Below, piece after piece: positions 53,736 to 61,432 of a stretch of DNA of 64,000 nucleotides. Where the stretch lies: positions 5,844-69,843 of the forward strand of contig JAZONR010000023.1 of NCBI GenBank assembly GCA_045654645.1, read 5' to 3'. This DNA comes from HGM04593 sp045654645 (GTDB lineage Bacteria; Bacteroidota; Bacteroidia; Bacteroidales; Bacteroidaceae). Position 1 is the first letter of the stretch. Every line of letters begins with the position of its first letter. The position numbers and the translations under genes are program-made. The notes under the pieces are model-generated. The model saw nothing but the letters and a program-made list of their open reading frames with translations. It was not told where the DNA came from and did no database searches.

Positions 53736-53889
53736 TTATGATACAATCAAATACAATGTGCAAAATTACTAAAAAAGGGGAACTATTCTTTACTTTTTAA
53801 GATAAAAAATATTATTAAAATAAAATGCGCGCGATAAAGCATTGAAAAAGAGCCTCAACAGGCATCTCGCAAAAGCTGACGACACGCGG

Positions 53890-54429
53890 TCAAAGAAACA
53901 TCCCGGCCCATTCAAGCACCTTGGCTGCCGACTCGTCGGAAATTTTGCGCATACTCTCCACAACCTGGTCCAGCGTACGTCGCTGCTCAAGGAATTTTGT
54001 CTTTGAATAGAACTTGTCGGCAAAGCACACCAGCTGTTCCTCAACAGTTTCCGGGACAAAATCCTTTACCGGCAAATTCCAACCGTTGGCCACAATTTGC
54101 TCCTTAGTCAGGCCGGTGCCGGTGTGGCGTTCACAAACCCTCGCGTGGCGTTCAAGCCCCAGCCCGCGCAGCAGTTCTGCTCCCAGATAGCCGTGGCACA
54201 AGTAAGACTCTGTACCATAACAATGTATGCGCGGGGCATCGGTCAAGAAAATGCCAAGGTCGTGCAACATTGCAGCCTCATTCACAAACTGTGTGTCAAT
54301 ATTCAATTCGGGATGACGGGCTGCCATCTCAAGCGCCCAATCGGCCACGGCACGAGCGTGTATTTTGTAAATATTTTTCAATTCATTTTCCTGTGGATAC
54401 CACCTGTCTATTATCTCATTTACATCCAT
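53890..54429 (-). CDS. HD-domain hydrolase
   Basis: 179-aa cytoplasmic metal-dependent phosphohydrolase candidate. The start at 54429 (MDVNEIIDRWYPQENEL) has its own promoter; the upstream frame is not coding-like. The HD fold shows His24 in IHARAVADWA, the paired His56-Asp57 in AMLHDLGIF, then CHGYLGAELLRGLG, CERHTGTGL and the ADKFYSK aspartate. It resembles the YedJ/uncharacterised HDIG group; natural substrate unknown. It is divergent from the VTC operon, 168 bp away. Confidence 0.82.
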   Translation of the reverse strand: MDVNEIIDRWYPQENELKNIYKIHARAVADWALEMAARHPELNIDTQFVNEAAMLHDLGIFLTDAPRIHCYGTESYLCHGYLGAELLRGLGLERHARVCERHTGTGLTKEQIVANGWNLPVKDFVPETVEEQLVCFADKFYSKTKFLEQRRTLDQVVESMRKISDESAAKVLEWAGMFL

Positions 54430-54447
54430 AAATTCACCGGTTTTGCA

Positions 54448-54478
54448 CGAAGATAGGAATTTTGGGCACCACCTCAAA
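54448..54478 (-). promoter_or_regulatory. Promoter of the HD-domain gene
   Basis: Minus strand TTTG (54478-54475), 19-bp spacer, TATCTTCG (54455-54448), 18 bp before the start. Confidence 0.65.
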
Positions 54479-54560
54479 GAATAACAGCAAAAAAGAGCAC
54501 AAACCGGGAGTTGAAATATAAGATTTTTATTACTTAACATAAAATTATAGAATAAATAAC

Positions 54561-54568
54561 TATATTTG
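54561..54568 (+). promoter_or_regulatory. -7 box of the VTC operon
   Basis: TATATTTG matches the consensus exactly, 29 bp before the VTC start. No good -33 TTTG is placed before it, so an activator may be needed. Confidence 0.45.
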
Positions 54569-54597
54569 CGAAGTATAGCAATGCTACAGCAACAGAT

Positions 54598-55359
54598 ATG
54601 GCAAACAAAATCCTGGAAAAAGCGCTAAGACTCCCCCCCATCACCCTCGAGGAGATGTCGGGGATAAAACTTATGAACAGAACCGACACCAAGTTTGTAG
54701 CCACCACAGAACAGCTTTACGCATTTCTAACCGCCGTAGAGGGCAAGTACTACATTCAAGAGATTGACGGGAGCCGCATCGCAAGCTACCACACAACCTA
54801 TTTCGACACCCCCGACTACCAAATGTACAACATACATCATTGCGGGCGCAAGGTGAGAGAGAAAATAAGAGTGCGCACCTATGTAGACAGTGGCGACACC
54901 TTTCTTGAAGTGAAGAACAAGAACAACCACGGTCGCACAAAAAAGAAACGCATACCAATAGCCTCTCTCTTGGGAATAGCCGATGAGCGCGCAAGCATAG
55001 ACCCGTTTATGGGAAAGCACGCCTGGTACACACTCGATGATATTTCGCCGGCGATTGAAAATTGGTTCAACCGCATAACACTTGTGAACTACAAGAAAAC
55101 CGAGAGACTCACCATTGACTTTAATTTGAGGTTTCACCACCTTAAGAGTGATGGGCACAACCAACTGCAGAAAACAGCCATCATTGAGTTGAAGCGCGAC
55201 GGCAACGTTCCCTCGCCCGCCCTTGCATTGCTGCGGGACGTGCGCATCAAGCGCTCGGGCTTCAGCAAATATTGCATCGGCAGCGCGCTCACCAACAGCA
55301 AACTCAAGCGCAACAATTTCAAGGAGAGGCTCAGAATGATTGAAAAAATGGAAAAATGA
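54598..55359 (+). CDS. VTC-domain protein, putative polyphosphate polymerase
   Basis: 253-aa cytoplasmic tunnel-fold (TTM/VTC4-like) protein. The yeast VTC4 domain makes polyphosphate from ATP. The basic and acidic residues lining the tunnel appear intact: NRTDTKF (27-33), YFDTPDY (68-74), KVREKIRVRTY (85-95), EVKNKNNHGRTKKKR (104-118), R170 in TERLTIDF, IELKRD (196-201) and FSKY (222-225). There is no SPX or TM domain; membrane coupling probably comes from the DUF4956 protein encoded next (22-bp gap). First gene of a five-gene run. Polyphosphate or another phosphate-polymer chemistry is inference from the family. Confidence 0.85.
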   Translation: MANKILEKALRLPPITLEEMSGIKLMNRTDTKFVATTEQLYAFLTAVEGKYYIQEIDGSRIASYHTTYFDTPDYQMYNIHHCGRKVREKIRVRTYVDSGDTFLEVKNKNNHGRTKKKRIPIASLLGIADERASIDPFMGKHAWYTLDDISPAIENWFNRITLVNYKKTERLTIDFNLRFHHLKSDGHNQLQKTAIIELKRDGNVPSPALALLRDVRIKRSGFSKYCIGSALTNSKLKRNNFKERLRMIEKMEK

Positions 55360-55381
55360 TAACAACAAACAAAACCTTAAT

Positions 55382-56236
55382 ATGAAAAAAATCACAACAC
55401 TATTGCTTCTATGCTTTGCGTTGCTTGCCCCCTTCAATGCGCAGGCAACCACAACTGCCACTGCACAGCGTTCGGTGATAGTTGCCGAGATGCTCAACGA
55501 GAATGAAGCCATCGACGATTTCAACGATGATGATGACAAAAATGCGAAAATGTCTATCTCGCTAAAGGGTAAAAAGCTGAGCAGCAACGTATTCTTCGAC
55601 ACAGAGCACATCAAAGATTTGCTAATTGCCTTCTTTGTGAACCTCATTGCCATAATGATAGTTGTGCGCGGGCTCTACTACCCCAAATGTAAGCGAGGAG
55701 AGTTCTTCTTTACATACGTGCTCATTGCCATAAGCACCTTTATGCTCATATATGTGCTTGGCGACGTAAAACTGAAGGCCGGCATAGCATTGGGATTGTT
55801 TGCAATATTCAGCATCATACGCTACCGCACCGAGCAAGTTGCTATCAGAGAGATGACCTACTTGTTCATCATCATTGCCATTAGCGCCATCAATGGCCTA
55901 ACGGTTAGCGAACTGAGCCTTGGTGAGGTGCTGATTATCAACCTTCTCTTCATATCCTCGATATGGATATGCGAGAGCAAGCTGCTCATCAGCCACTACT
56001 CATACAAGGTCATAAAATATGACAATGTGAGCCTCATCACCCCCGACAAGCGTCAGGAGCTGATTGCCGACCTTGAGAGACGCACCGGCCTTAAGATTGA
56101 AAAGGTTGAGGTGGGCGCCATTGATTTCCTCAAAGACGCAGCCATCATAAAAATGTACTACAAGAGCAACGAGGCTAACAATTCAGTGGATACAACATTA
56201 AAAACACCTACCGATGAATACAAACTCAAGAACTAA
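55382..56236 (+). CDS. DUF4956 membrane protein with N-terminal signal peptide
   Basis: 284-aa inner-membrane protein. The start at 55382 (MKKITTLLLLCFALLAPFNAQA) forms an apparent cleavable signal; the frame's ATG at 55340 lies in the VTC gene. Residues 22-75 are a hydrophilic acidic segment (DDFNDDDDKNAK), followed by about five TM helices (residues 77-195) with the DUF4956 signature ALGLFAIFSIIRYRTEQVAIREMTY, then a soluble C-terminal domain with ERRTGLKIEKVEVGAIDFLKD. DUF4956 regularly accompanies VTC-domain genes and is thought to be the membrane partner. Its last 23 bp overlap the DUF2490 gene. Confidence 0.85.
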   Translation: MKKITTLLLLCFALLAPFNAQATTTATAQRSVIVAEMLNENEAIDDFNDDDDKNAKMSISLKGKKLSSNVFFDTEHIKDLLIAFFVNLIAIMIVVRGLYYPKCKRGEFFFTYVLIAISTFMLIYVLGDVKLKAGIALGLFAIFSIIRYRTEQVAIREMTYLFIIIAISAINGLTVSELSLGEVLIINLLFISSIWICESKLLISHYSYKVIKYDNVSLITPDKRQELIADLERRTGLKIEKVEVGAIDFLKDAAIIKMYYKSNEANNSVDTTLKTPTDEYKLKN

Positions 56237-57095
56237 AAGAGGAGTGGCCGGCTGCCTGCTGATGGCACTGTTCGCCCTTGCCCCACTATGCAACATCAAC
56301 GCGCAGGAGAGCGATGACTTCGGCGTTTGGGCAACATTCGAGGCTTCTAAAAAGATAAACAAGAAATTCAAAGCAGGAATTGACGCCGAGGTGCGCACAA
56401 TGGATGCTGTGAACAGCCTGGAACGCATTGCTGTGGGAGCTAAAATCGACTACAAGATATGCAGTTTCAAGGATTTCGGCTATAAGGATAGCGACAAATT
56501 CGAATTGAAGGCAAACGTTGGTTACATATTCTTCCACAACCAATATCCCGAGAGCAAAAGCATAAAATGGGATGAGCCCACCTATTCGGGAGAGGATATT
56601 TTGTATGGCTACAACATCGACCACGCCTATAGCGCCCTGCGCAACCGCGTCTACATCACACTGAGTGGTGAATACAAGATAGGACGTTTTGAAATTGGGT
56701 TGAGAGAGAGGCTGCAGTATACCCACACCTCTGCTGCAACTACCAATGAAACAAAATACCGTTGGGAGTGCACCGACATCCTGAACGAAATATATGAGTT
56801 AGGCTCTGAAACAGAACCCGAGCTGAAGGAGGCTAAAGATAACCTCTCTCTGCGCTCAAGACTCAATATAAAATACGATATTCCCAATTGCAAGGTAAAC
56901 CCGTTTGCATCGGTTGAGCTATACACACGCCTCGATGAATGGAAAGGCTATGACAAAATGCGTTACCGCATTGGTGGAAGCTACAAGATAAACAAGAAGA
57001 ATTCTATCTCATTGTACTATCTCTATGAGGATGTAAACGACATTGAGGAGCCCGGCACACACGCTGTAGGGCTTGAATACTCGATAGACCTTTAA
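56214..57095 (+). CDS. DUF2490 outer-membrane barrel-like protein
   Basis: 293-aa exported protein. Signal peptide after a short basic N-terminus (MNTNSRTKRGVAGCLLMALFALAPLCNINAQ, cleavage near 31). The mature part is alternating beta strands typical of a 10-12-stranded barrel: DDFGVWATFEASKKINKKFKAGIDAEVR, FEIGLRERLQYTH, LSLRSRLNIKYD, ending HAVGLEYSIDL. This matches DUF2490, whose members are presumed outer-membrane proteins of unknown role. Overlap with the DUF4956 gene and a 19-bp gap to the next gene place it firmly in the VTC operon, hinting at an export or secretion route. Confidence 0.82.
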   Translation: MNTNSRTKRGVAGCLLMALFALAPLCNINAQESDDFGVWATFEASKKINKKFKAGIDAEVRTMDAVNSLERIAVGAKIDYKICSFKDFGYKDSDKFELKANVGYIFFHNQYPESKSIKWDEPTYSGEDILYGYNIDHAYSALRNRVYITLSGEYKIGRFEIGLRERLQYTHTSAATTNETKYRWECTDILNEIYELGSETEPELKEAKDNLSLRSRLNIKYDIPNCKVNPFASVELYTRLDEWKGYDKMRYRIGGSYKINKKNSISLYYLYEDVNDIEEPGTHAVGLEYSIDL

Positions 57096-57114
57096 GGAAT
57101 AAAACTACAGCTAT

Positions 57115-57573
57115 ATGAAAAAAATATTGACTATCCTGCTTCTGCTTACGGCCACACTCACTGCAAGCGCACAGCAGATGCGCATTGACAAAGGCTACAA
57201 CAACGAACAGGTTATAGCACTTGTCGATTTCAAGCAGATAACATTCGACGGTGCAACCGTAAACATTGAGCTCACTGACGGAACAACAGAAAGCGCAACA
57301 ATGGAGGAGATACACGGAATATATTTTGGCGATTTCACATCCATTGAAGAGGGCGTTCCCGCAGGCGAAGAGTTCATAAGCTATCTGTCGGCCGACTGCA
57401 TTTCGGTAAACTGCAGCGCCGGAACAGTGATTACAATATATAGCCCTACCGGCTCACTGTTGCTGCACACACGCCGGCAGAGCGATGCCGGCAGCATAAG
57501 CATTGCCAACCTGCCACGCGGCATCTACATTGTAAAGGCTAATGAAAAAAGTGCAAAAATAATAAGAAGATGA
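57115..57573 (+). CDS. Small secreted protein with T9SS-like C-terminal tail
   Basis: 152-aa exported protein. Signal peptide to SAQ20. Residues 21-75 form a two-unit beta module (VIALVDFKQITFDG, then ATMEEIHGIYFGDF) also seen at the N-terminus of the next protein. Residues 88-152 look like a type A T9SS sorting domain: VITIYSPTGSLLLHTR, ISIANLPRGIYIVKAN, ending AKIIRR. Whether a type IX system exists in this organism cannot be judged from the window. Its stop overlaps the next ATG by four bases, so translation is coupled. Confidence 0.75.
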   Translation: MKKILTILLLLTATLTASAQQMRIDKGYNNEQVIALVDFKQITFDGATVNIELTDGTTESATMEEIHGIYFGDFTSIEEGVPAGEEFISYLSADCISVNCSAGTVITIYSPTGSLLLHTRRQSDAGSISIANLPRGIYIVKANEKSAKIIRR

Positions 57574-59258
57574 AAAGAGCATTATCATTGATTACAGTGG
57601 TGCTTGCAGCATCTTTTACGCAGGCACAGGTGTTGCACGTGAACAACACCGACGGCACATACCTTGCAACAGAGACAAAGGATGTGCAGAGCATAACTTT
57701 TGACCAGGAGCAAAAGCTTGTGAGCATTGCATCACAAAGCCGGGGTGCCAATGTAACAAGCACCTTTGCCACAGAGAAGGTTCAGAACATAGCCCTTGAG
57801 ACTGCGTGCAATGAGGCGCTGACCTATGACCTGAACCCCACAATATCTGTAGAGAGCAGTGCACCTGCCAATTTCTATGAAATAGCAGATGTCATAGAAA
57901 CCGATGAGAATAAAGACGAGTATGGAGATTTTGTAGAGAATTTCAGCAGCAAACAGGTGATTACCGTAACCTTTAGCGAGGGTAGCGTAAAGACAGGCGC
58001 CCTGCCGTCAGGCATAACTGCAACAATAGACAAAGGGCACATTGTAATAAATTCATCCAACTCGGGCATAACATACACCCTGAAAGGAACTTCCAGCAAC
58101 GGCTCAATAAAGATATACAGTACAAAGAAGTTCAGGATATTTACAAACAGACTAACCCTCACAAACCCCACGGGCCCCGCAATAAACATTCAAAGCGGAA
58201 AGAGTGTCTATTTCTCAATTGCCGATGGCACAACAAACACCCTTTGCGATGGCGAGACATACGCAGCACCCACCATTGCAGCCGACGGCACCGAAGAGGA
58301 CCAGAAGGGAACACTCTTTAGCGAAGGACAGCTGATTTTTGACGGCTACAACGCCGGCACCGGAAAGCTCGAAGTTACAAGCAAGGGCGGCCACGCCATC
58401 TGCAGCGATGACTACATACGTGTGCGCGGCGGAAACATCAGCATCGTCTCAGCCGCCAAGGACGGCTTCCGCACAAAGGAGCAGTTCATCATTGGCCGCA
58501 CCGAGGCATACTCCCCCACAATCACCATCAACGCCACAAACAACGGCATCGACTGCAGCGAGGGCACACTCACCATTAATGCAGGCAAGCTCAACATCAC
58601 ATCGGGCAGTGAAGCCATAAAAGTGGAGTATGAGGAGGAGGTACCCGACGCAGCTGTTAAACCCGATGTATATATAAAAGGAGGATATATAAGCACACAG
58701 ACCACAGGAGAAAAGAGTTCGGCCATAAAGTGCACAGGCAACTACACACACAGTGGCGGTATTCTGCACGCGCAGGTAAATGGCAACGGCTCAAAAATCA
58801 TCAACAGCGACGGCAATGTTACCATTGACAGCGGCAAGCTCACAGGCATAGCTAAAGGCACCACCTCAAGCGACAACACATCGGCCGGCGGCATAAAATG
58901 CGATGGCAAGCTCATTGTCAATGACGGCGAAATTGCCATTGATTGCACAGGCAAGGGTGCCAAGGGCATCAACTGCAACAACAGTGTAACCGTTGAGGGT
59001 GGCAACATCACCCTGCTTGCGAAAGCGCAGAACGACACCAGCAGCAGCGATGACAAAAAGAGCCGTGCAATAACCGCAAGCACCATAACAGTAAACGGGG
59101 GCAAGGTTGTTGCAAGCGCCTATGACCACGCACTCAATGCCACAGAAGGCATTGAATTGAATGGCGGCGCAATTAACGCCTATAGCTCTACAACAGATGC
59201 TCTAAACTTCAACGCTACTCAAACAGGTGGCTGGTTATTGACAAAGGATGCGGAATAA
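57570..59258 (+). CDS. Cthe_2159-type beta-helix carbohydrate-binding protein
   Basis: 562-aa secreted protein. Signal peptide to about residue 20 (TQAQ). Residues 21-77 repeat the two-unit module VLHVNNTDGTYLATETKDVQSITFD / EKVQNIAL of the preceding protein. From about 85 on it is a right-handed beta-helix with rungs such as GGHAICSDDYIRVRGGNISIVSAAKDG, NGIDCSEGTLTINAGKLNITSGSEAI and GINCNNSVTVEGGNITLLA, as in the Cthe_2159/DUF4353 family, which binds acidic polysaccharide and calcium. The last rung ends abruptly (TQTGGWLLTKDAE). Such proteins often co-occur with VTC and CotH genes. Surface location is inferred. Confidence 0.82.
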   Translation: MKRALSLITVVLAASFTQAQVLHVNNTDGTYLATETKDVQSITFDQEQKLVSIASQSRGANVTSTFATEKVQNIALETACNEALTYDLNPTISVESSAPANFYEIADVIETDENKDEYGDFVENFSSKQVITVTFSEGSVKTGALPSGITATIDKGHIVINSSNSGITYTLKGTSSNGSIKIYSTKKFRIFTNRLTLTNPTGPAINIQSGKSVYFSIADGTTNTLCDGETYAAPTIAADGTEEDQKGTLFSEGQLIFDGYNAGTGKLEVTSKGGHAICSDDYIRVRGGNISIVSAAKDGFRTKEQFIIGRTEAYSPTITINATNNGIDCSEGTLTINAGKLNITSGSEAIKVEYEEEVPDAAVKPDVYIKGGYISTQTTGEKSSAIKCTGNYTHSGGILHAQVNGNGSKIINSDGNVTIDSGKLTGIAKGTTSSDNTSAGGIKCDGKLIVNDGEIAIDCTGKGAKGINCNNSVTVEGGNITLLAKAQNDTSSSDDKKSRAITASTITVNGGKVVASAYDHALNATEGIELNGGAINAYSSTTDALNFNATQTGGWLLTKDAE

Positions 59259-59281
59259 CATCAAAATAAAACTAAAATAAT

Positions 59282-60088
59282 ATGGGTTACAATATACTTA
59301 AAGGGAAGAAAGGTATCATCTTTGGAGCCTTGAACGAACAGTCAATTGCCTGGAAGGCTGCACAGAGGGTTGTTGAAGAGGGAGCCGAAATAGTACTCAC
59401 CAACACCCCGCTATCGCTGCGCCTTGGCACTATCAATAAGCTGGCCGAAGAGACCGGCGCAATAGTAATCCCTGCAGATGCTACAAAAATAGAGGATCTT
59501 GAAGCATTGGTAGACAAAGCAATGGAGCTTTTCGGCGGACAATTTGACTTTGTGCTGCACTCGATTGGAATGTCGCCCAATGTGCGCAAGAACATCCCCT
59601 ATGAGAATACAAATTACGATTTTTTCAACAAAACGCTCGATATATCGGCACTTTCGTTCCACAAGTTGCTCAAAGTGCTTTACAGCAAGAATGCAATAAA
59701 ACGTGGCGGCTCTGTTGTGGCACTCTCCTACATTGCCGCAGAGCGCACCGTTGTGGGCTACAACGATATGGCCGATGCCAAGGCACTGCTGCAATCAATA
59801 ACCCGCAGTTTCGGCGCAATATATGGCAAGAAGTATGGTGTACGAGTGAACACAATATCCCAATCGCCCACCGCCACCACTGCAGGACAGGGCATTGCCG
59901 GTATGCAGGATATGCTCAAGTATGCCGACTCGATGTCGCCACTTGGCAACGCACTGGCCGAGGATTGCGCCGACTATATTGTGATGATGTTCTCCGACTT
60001 CACCCGCAAAGTTACAATGCAGAACCTCTACCACGACGGCGGCTTCTCATCAACAGGCCTAATGGCACTCCCACCCACCGAGGAGTAA
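59282..60088 (+). CDS. fabI: Enoyl-[acyl-carrier-protein] reductase, FabI type
   Basis: 268-aa SDR-fold enzyme performing the last reduction of fatty acid elongation. The FabI nucleotide-binding region (FGALNEQSIAWKAAQ) and LHSIGMSP are present. The catalytic pattern Y-x9-Y-x6-K is complete in SYIAAERTVVGYNDMADAK. The PTATTAGQGIAGMQDM segment forms the substrate-binding flap. It begins 23 bp after the beta-helix gene, so some read-through from the VTC operon is likely, although it is a housekeeping gene. Confidence 0.95.
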   Translation: MGYNILKGKKGIIFGALNEQSIAWKAAQRVVEEGAEIVLTNTPLSLRLGTINKLAEETGAIVIPADATKIEDLEALVDKAMELFGGQFDFVLHSIGMSPNVRKNIPYENTNYDFFNKTLDISALSFHKLLKVLYSKNAIKRGGSVVALSYIAAERTVVGYNDMADAKALLQSITRSFGAIYGKKYGVRVNTISQSPTATTAGQGIAGMQDMLKYADSMSPLGNALAEDCADYIVMMFSDFTRKVTMQNLYHDGGFSSTGLMALPPTEE

Positions 60089-60124
60089 CAATCTCTCAAA
60101 GGCTCAAAAGGCCAGTATATAACA

Positions 60125-60169
60125 CACAAACGAGGGTGCCCCTTTACTTTTGGGGCACCCTCGTTTGTG
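60125..60169 (+). terminator. Terminator of fabI
   Basis: Perfect 18-bp GC-rich stem (60125-60142 with 60152-60169) and 9-nt T-rich loop. Confidence 0.88.
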
Positions 60170-60268
60170 AGAAGTTGAATAAAAAGAGCTGTTTTTAGGC
60201 TTGCGTAGCCCGAAAAAGCGCAACCTACGCAGCACGCAAGAACAGAAAGAGCCTTTTTAGTCGGCTTC
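60168..60268 (+). repeat. Dispersed intergenic repeat, copy 2
   Basis: 101 bp directly behind the fabI terminator. The ends and centre match copy 1 at 32955-33070 (TGAGAAGTTGAATAAAAAG, AGCTGTTTTTA, GCCCGAAAAA, CTTTTTAGTCGGCTTC). The core folds through CTTGCG/CGCAAG and GCGTAG/CTACGC. Like copy 1 it sits between a plus-strand terminator and the end of a minus-strand gene. Confidence 0.65.
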
Positions 60269-60325
60269 GTTTTTATTGTAGAACAAGGAAGCATTATTCA
60301 CTGCCCTGCCCTCTTGCAAGCGCTA

Positions 60326-61036
60326 TCAAGGATGAACATAAGTACCAATCTCCTCGCCATCCATAACCTTCTTCAGGTTACCTACAACGTCCATATTGAA
60401 CACATAGATGGGGAGGTTGTTCTGCTTGCACATTGCCGTTGCTGTAATATCCATAACCTTCAAGCCGCGTGATATTACCTCATCGTATGTAATCTCATCG
60501 AATTTGGTAGCTGTGGGGTCCTTCTCGGGGTCGGCTGTATAAATTCCATCAACACGTGTGCCCTTGAGCATAACATCAGCCTCAATCTCAATACCGCGAA
60601 GCGAAGAGCCTGTATCTGTTGTGAAATAGGGGCTACCGGTGCCGGCTGCCATAATCACCACCTGACCATTCTCCATAGCCTCAATGGCTTTCCACTTTGT
60701 GTAGAACTCGCCTACCGGCTCCATTCGGATAGCGGTGAGCACCTTATTGGGAACACCGGCTGCGCCAAGTGCAGAGCTAAGTGCAAGGCTGTTTATTACG
60801 GTAGCCATCATACCCATCTGGTCGCCTTTCACGCGGTCAAAGCCCTTGCCTGCGCCGGTGAGGCCACGAAAAATGTTACCACCGCCAATAACTATACCAA
60901 TCTGCACACCCATCTCGGCAACCTCCTTAATTTGTGCTGCATATTCATTGAGACGCTTAACATCAATGCCATAACCCTGCTCGCCCATAAGGCTCTCGCC
61001 ACTGAGCTTCAAAAGTATACGTTTAAATTTTGCCAT
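60326..61036 (-). CDS. pyrH: UMP kinase
   Basis: 236-aa bacterial-type hexameric UMP kinase making UDP. The amino-acid-kinase fold shows LKLSGESLMGEQGYGID at the N-terminus, IVIGGGNIFRG, DQMGMMATVINSLAL, and the UMP/ATP segment GTGSPYFTTDT; DPTATKFDEITYDEV follows. It is monocistronic here (frr, its common partner elsewhere, is not adjacent). It converges on fabI with the dispersed repeat between. Confidence 0.96.
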   Translation of the reverse strand: MAKFKRILLKLSGESLMGEQGYGIDVKRLNEYAAQIKEVAEMGVQIGIVIGGGNIFRGLTGAGKGFDRVKGDQMGMMATVINSLALSSALGAAGVPNKVLTAIRMEPVGEFYTKWKAIEAMENGQVVIMAAGTGSPYFTTDTGSSLRGIEIEADVMLKGTRVDGIYTADPEKDPTATKFDEITYDEVISRGLKVMDITATAMCKQNNLPIYVFNMDVVGNLKKVMDGEEIGTYVHP

Positions 61037-61183
61037 AATATGTTTTGGTTTTTAGTGTTGTAGCTTTACTGTTGTAAATGTAAGACAAAATATTAAAATA
61101 TGCTATATTTTACCGCAAAAGCTTAAGTTTGCTGGCTACTATTCCTTTTTTGACTAATTTTGCAGGGAAGAAAACCTATTGAT

Positions 61184-61408
61184 ATGAGATTTATAAAGAA
61201 CCCGAATGTTACTATTGCCGTGCTTGCTATCTACACGGCAGCAATGTATATATATTTCTTCCCAAGGAACACCGAGATGAGCAACACCGAAAAGTGGCTC
61301 ACCGTGGGTGCATCGGTGGTGATGCTCACCCTGCTGTGGTTTCTCCTGCGCCGACGCGACAAGCTGCGCCGCCAACGCGAAGAGGAGCAACAAAAGAGAA
61401 GAGGATGA
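61184..61408 (+). CDS. Small two-TM membrane protein
   Basis: 74-aa protein from ATG 61184 (MRFIKNPNVTIAVLAIY). Two hydrophobic helices (residues 8-24 and 40-56) are joined by FPRNTEMSNTEKW; the tail is strongly basic and charged (RRRDKLRRQREEEQQKRRG), so it should face the cytoplasm. A TAATTTTG box at 61155-61162 lies 21 bp upstream. I do not recognise a family. Coding is supported by the hydrophobic pattern, start context and promoter, and the gene fills the divergent space next to pyrH. Confidence 0.65.
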   Translation: MRFIKNPNVTIAVLAIYTAAMYIYFFPRNTEMSNTEKWLTVGASVVMLTLLWFLLRRRDKLRRQREEEQQKRRG

Positions 61409-61432
61409 GAGCAAAAGGGCATTGAGCCCAGC

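Noticed and set aside
58400..59200. Degenerate repeats in the beta-helix gene as a possible CRISPR or tandem array
   Set aside because: Periodicity is at protein level (beta-helix rungs) and the nucleotide units are too diverged and irregular.
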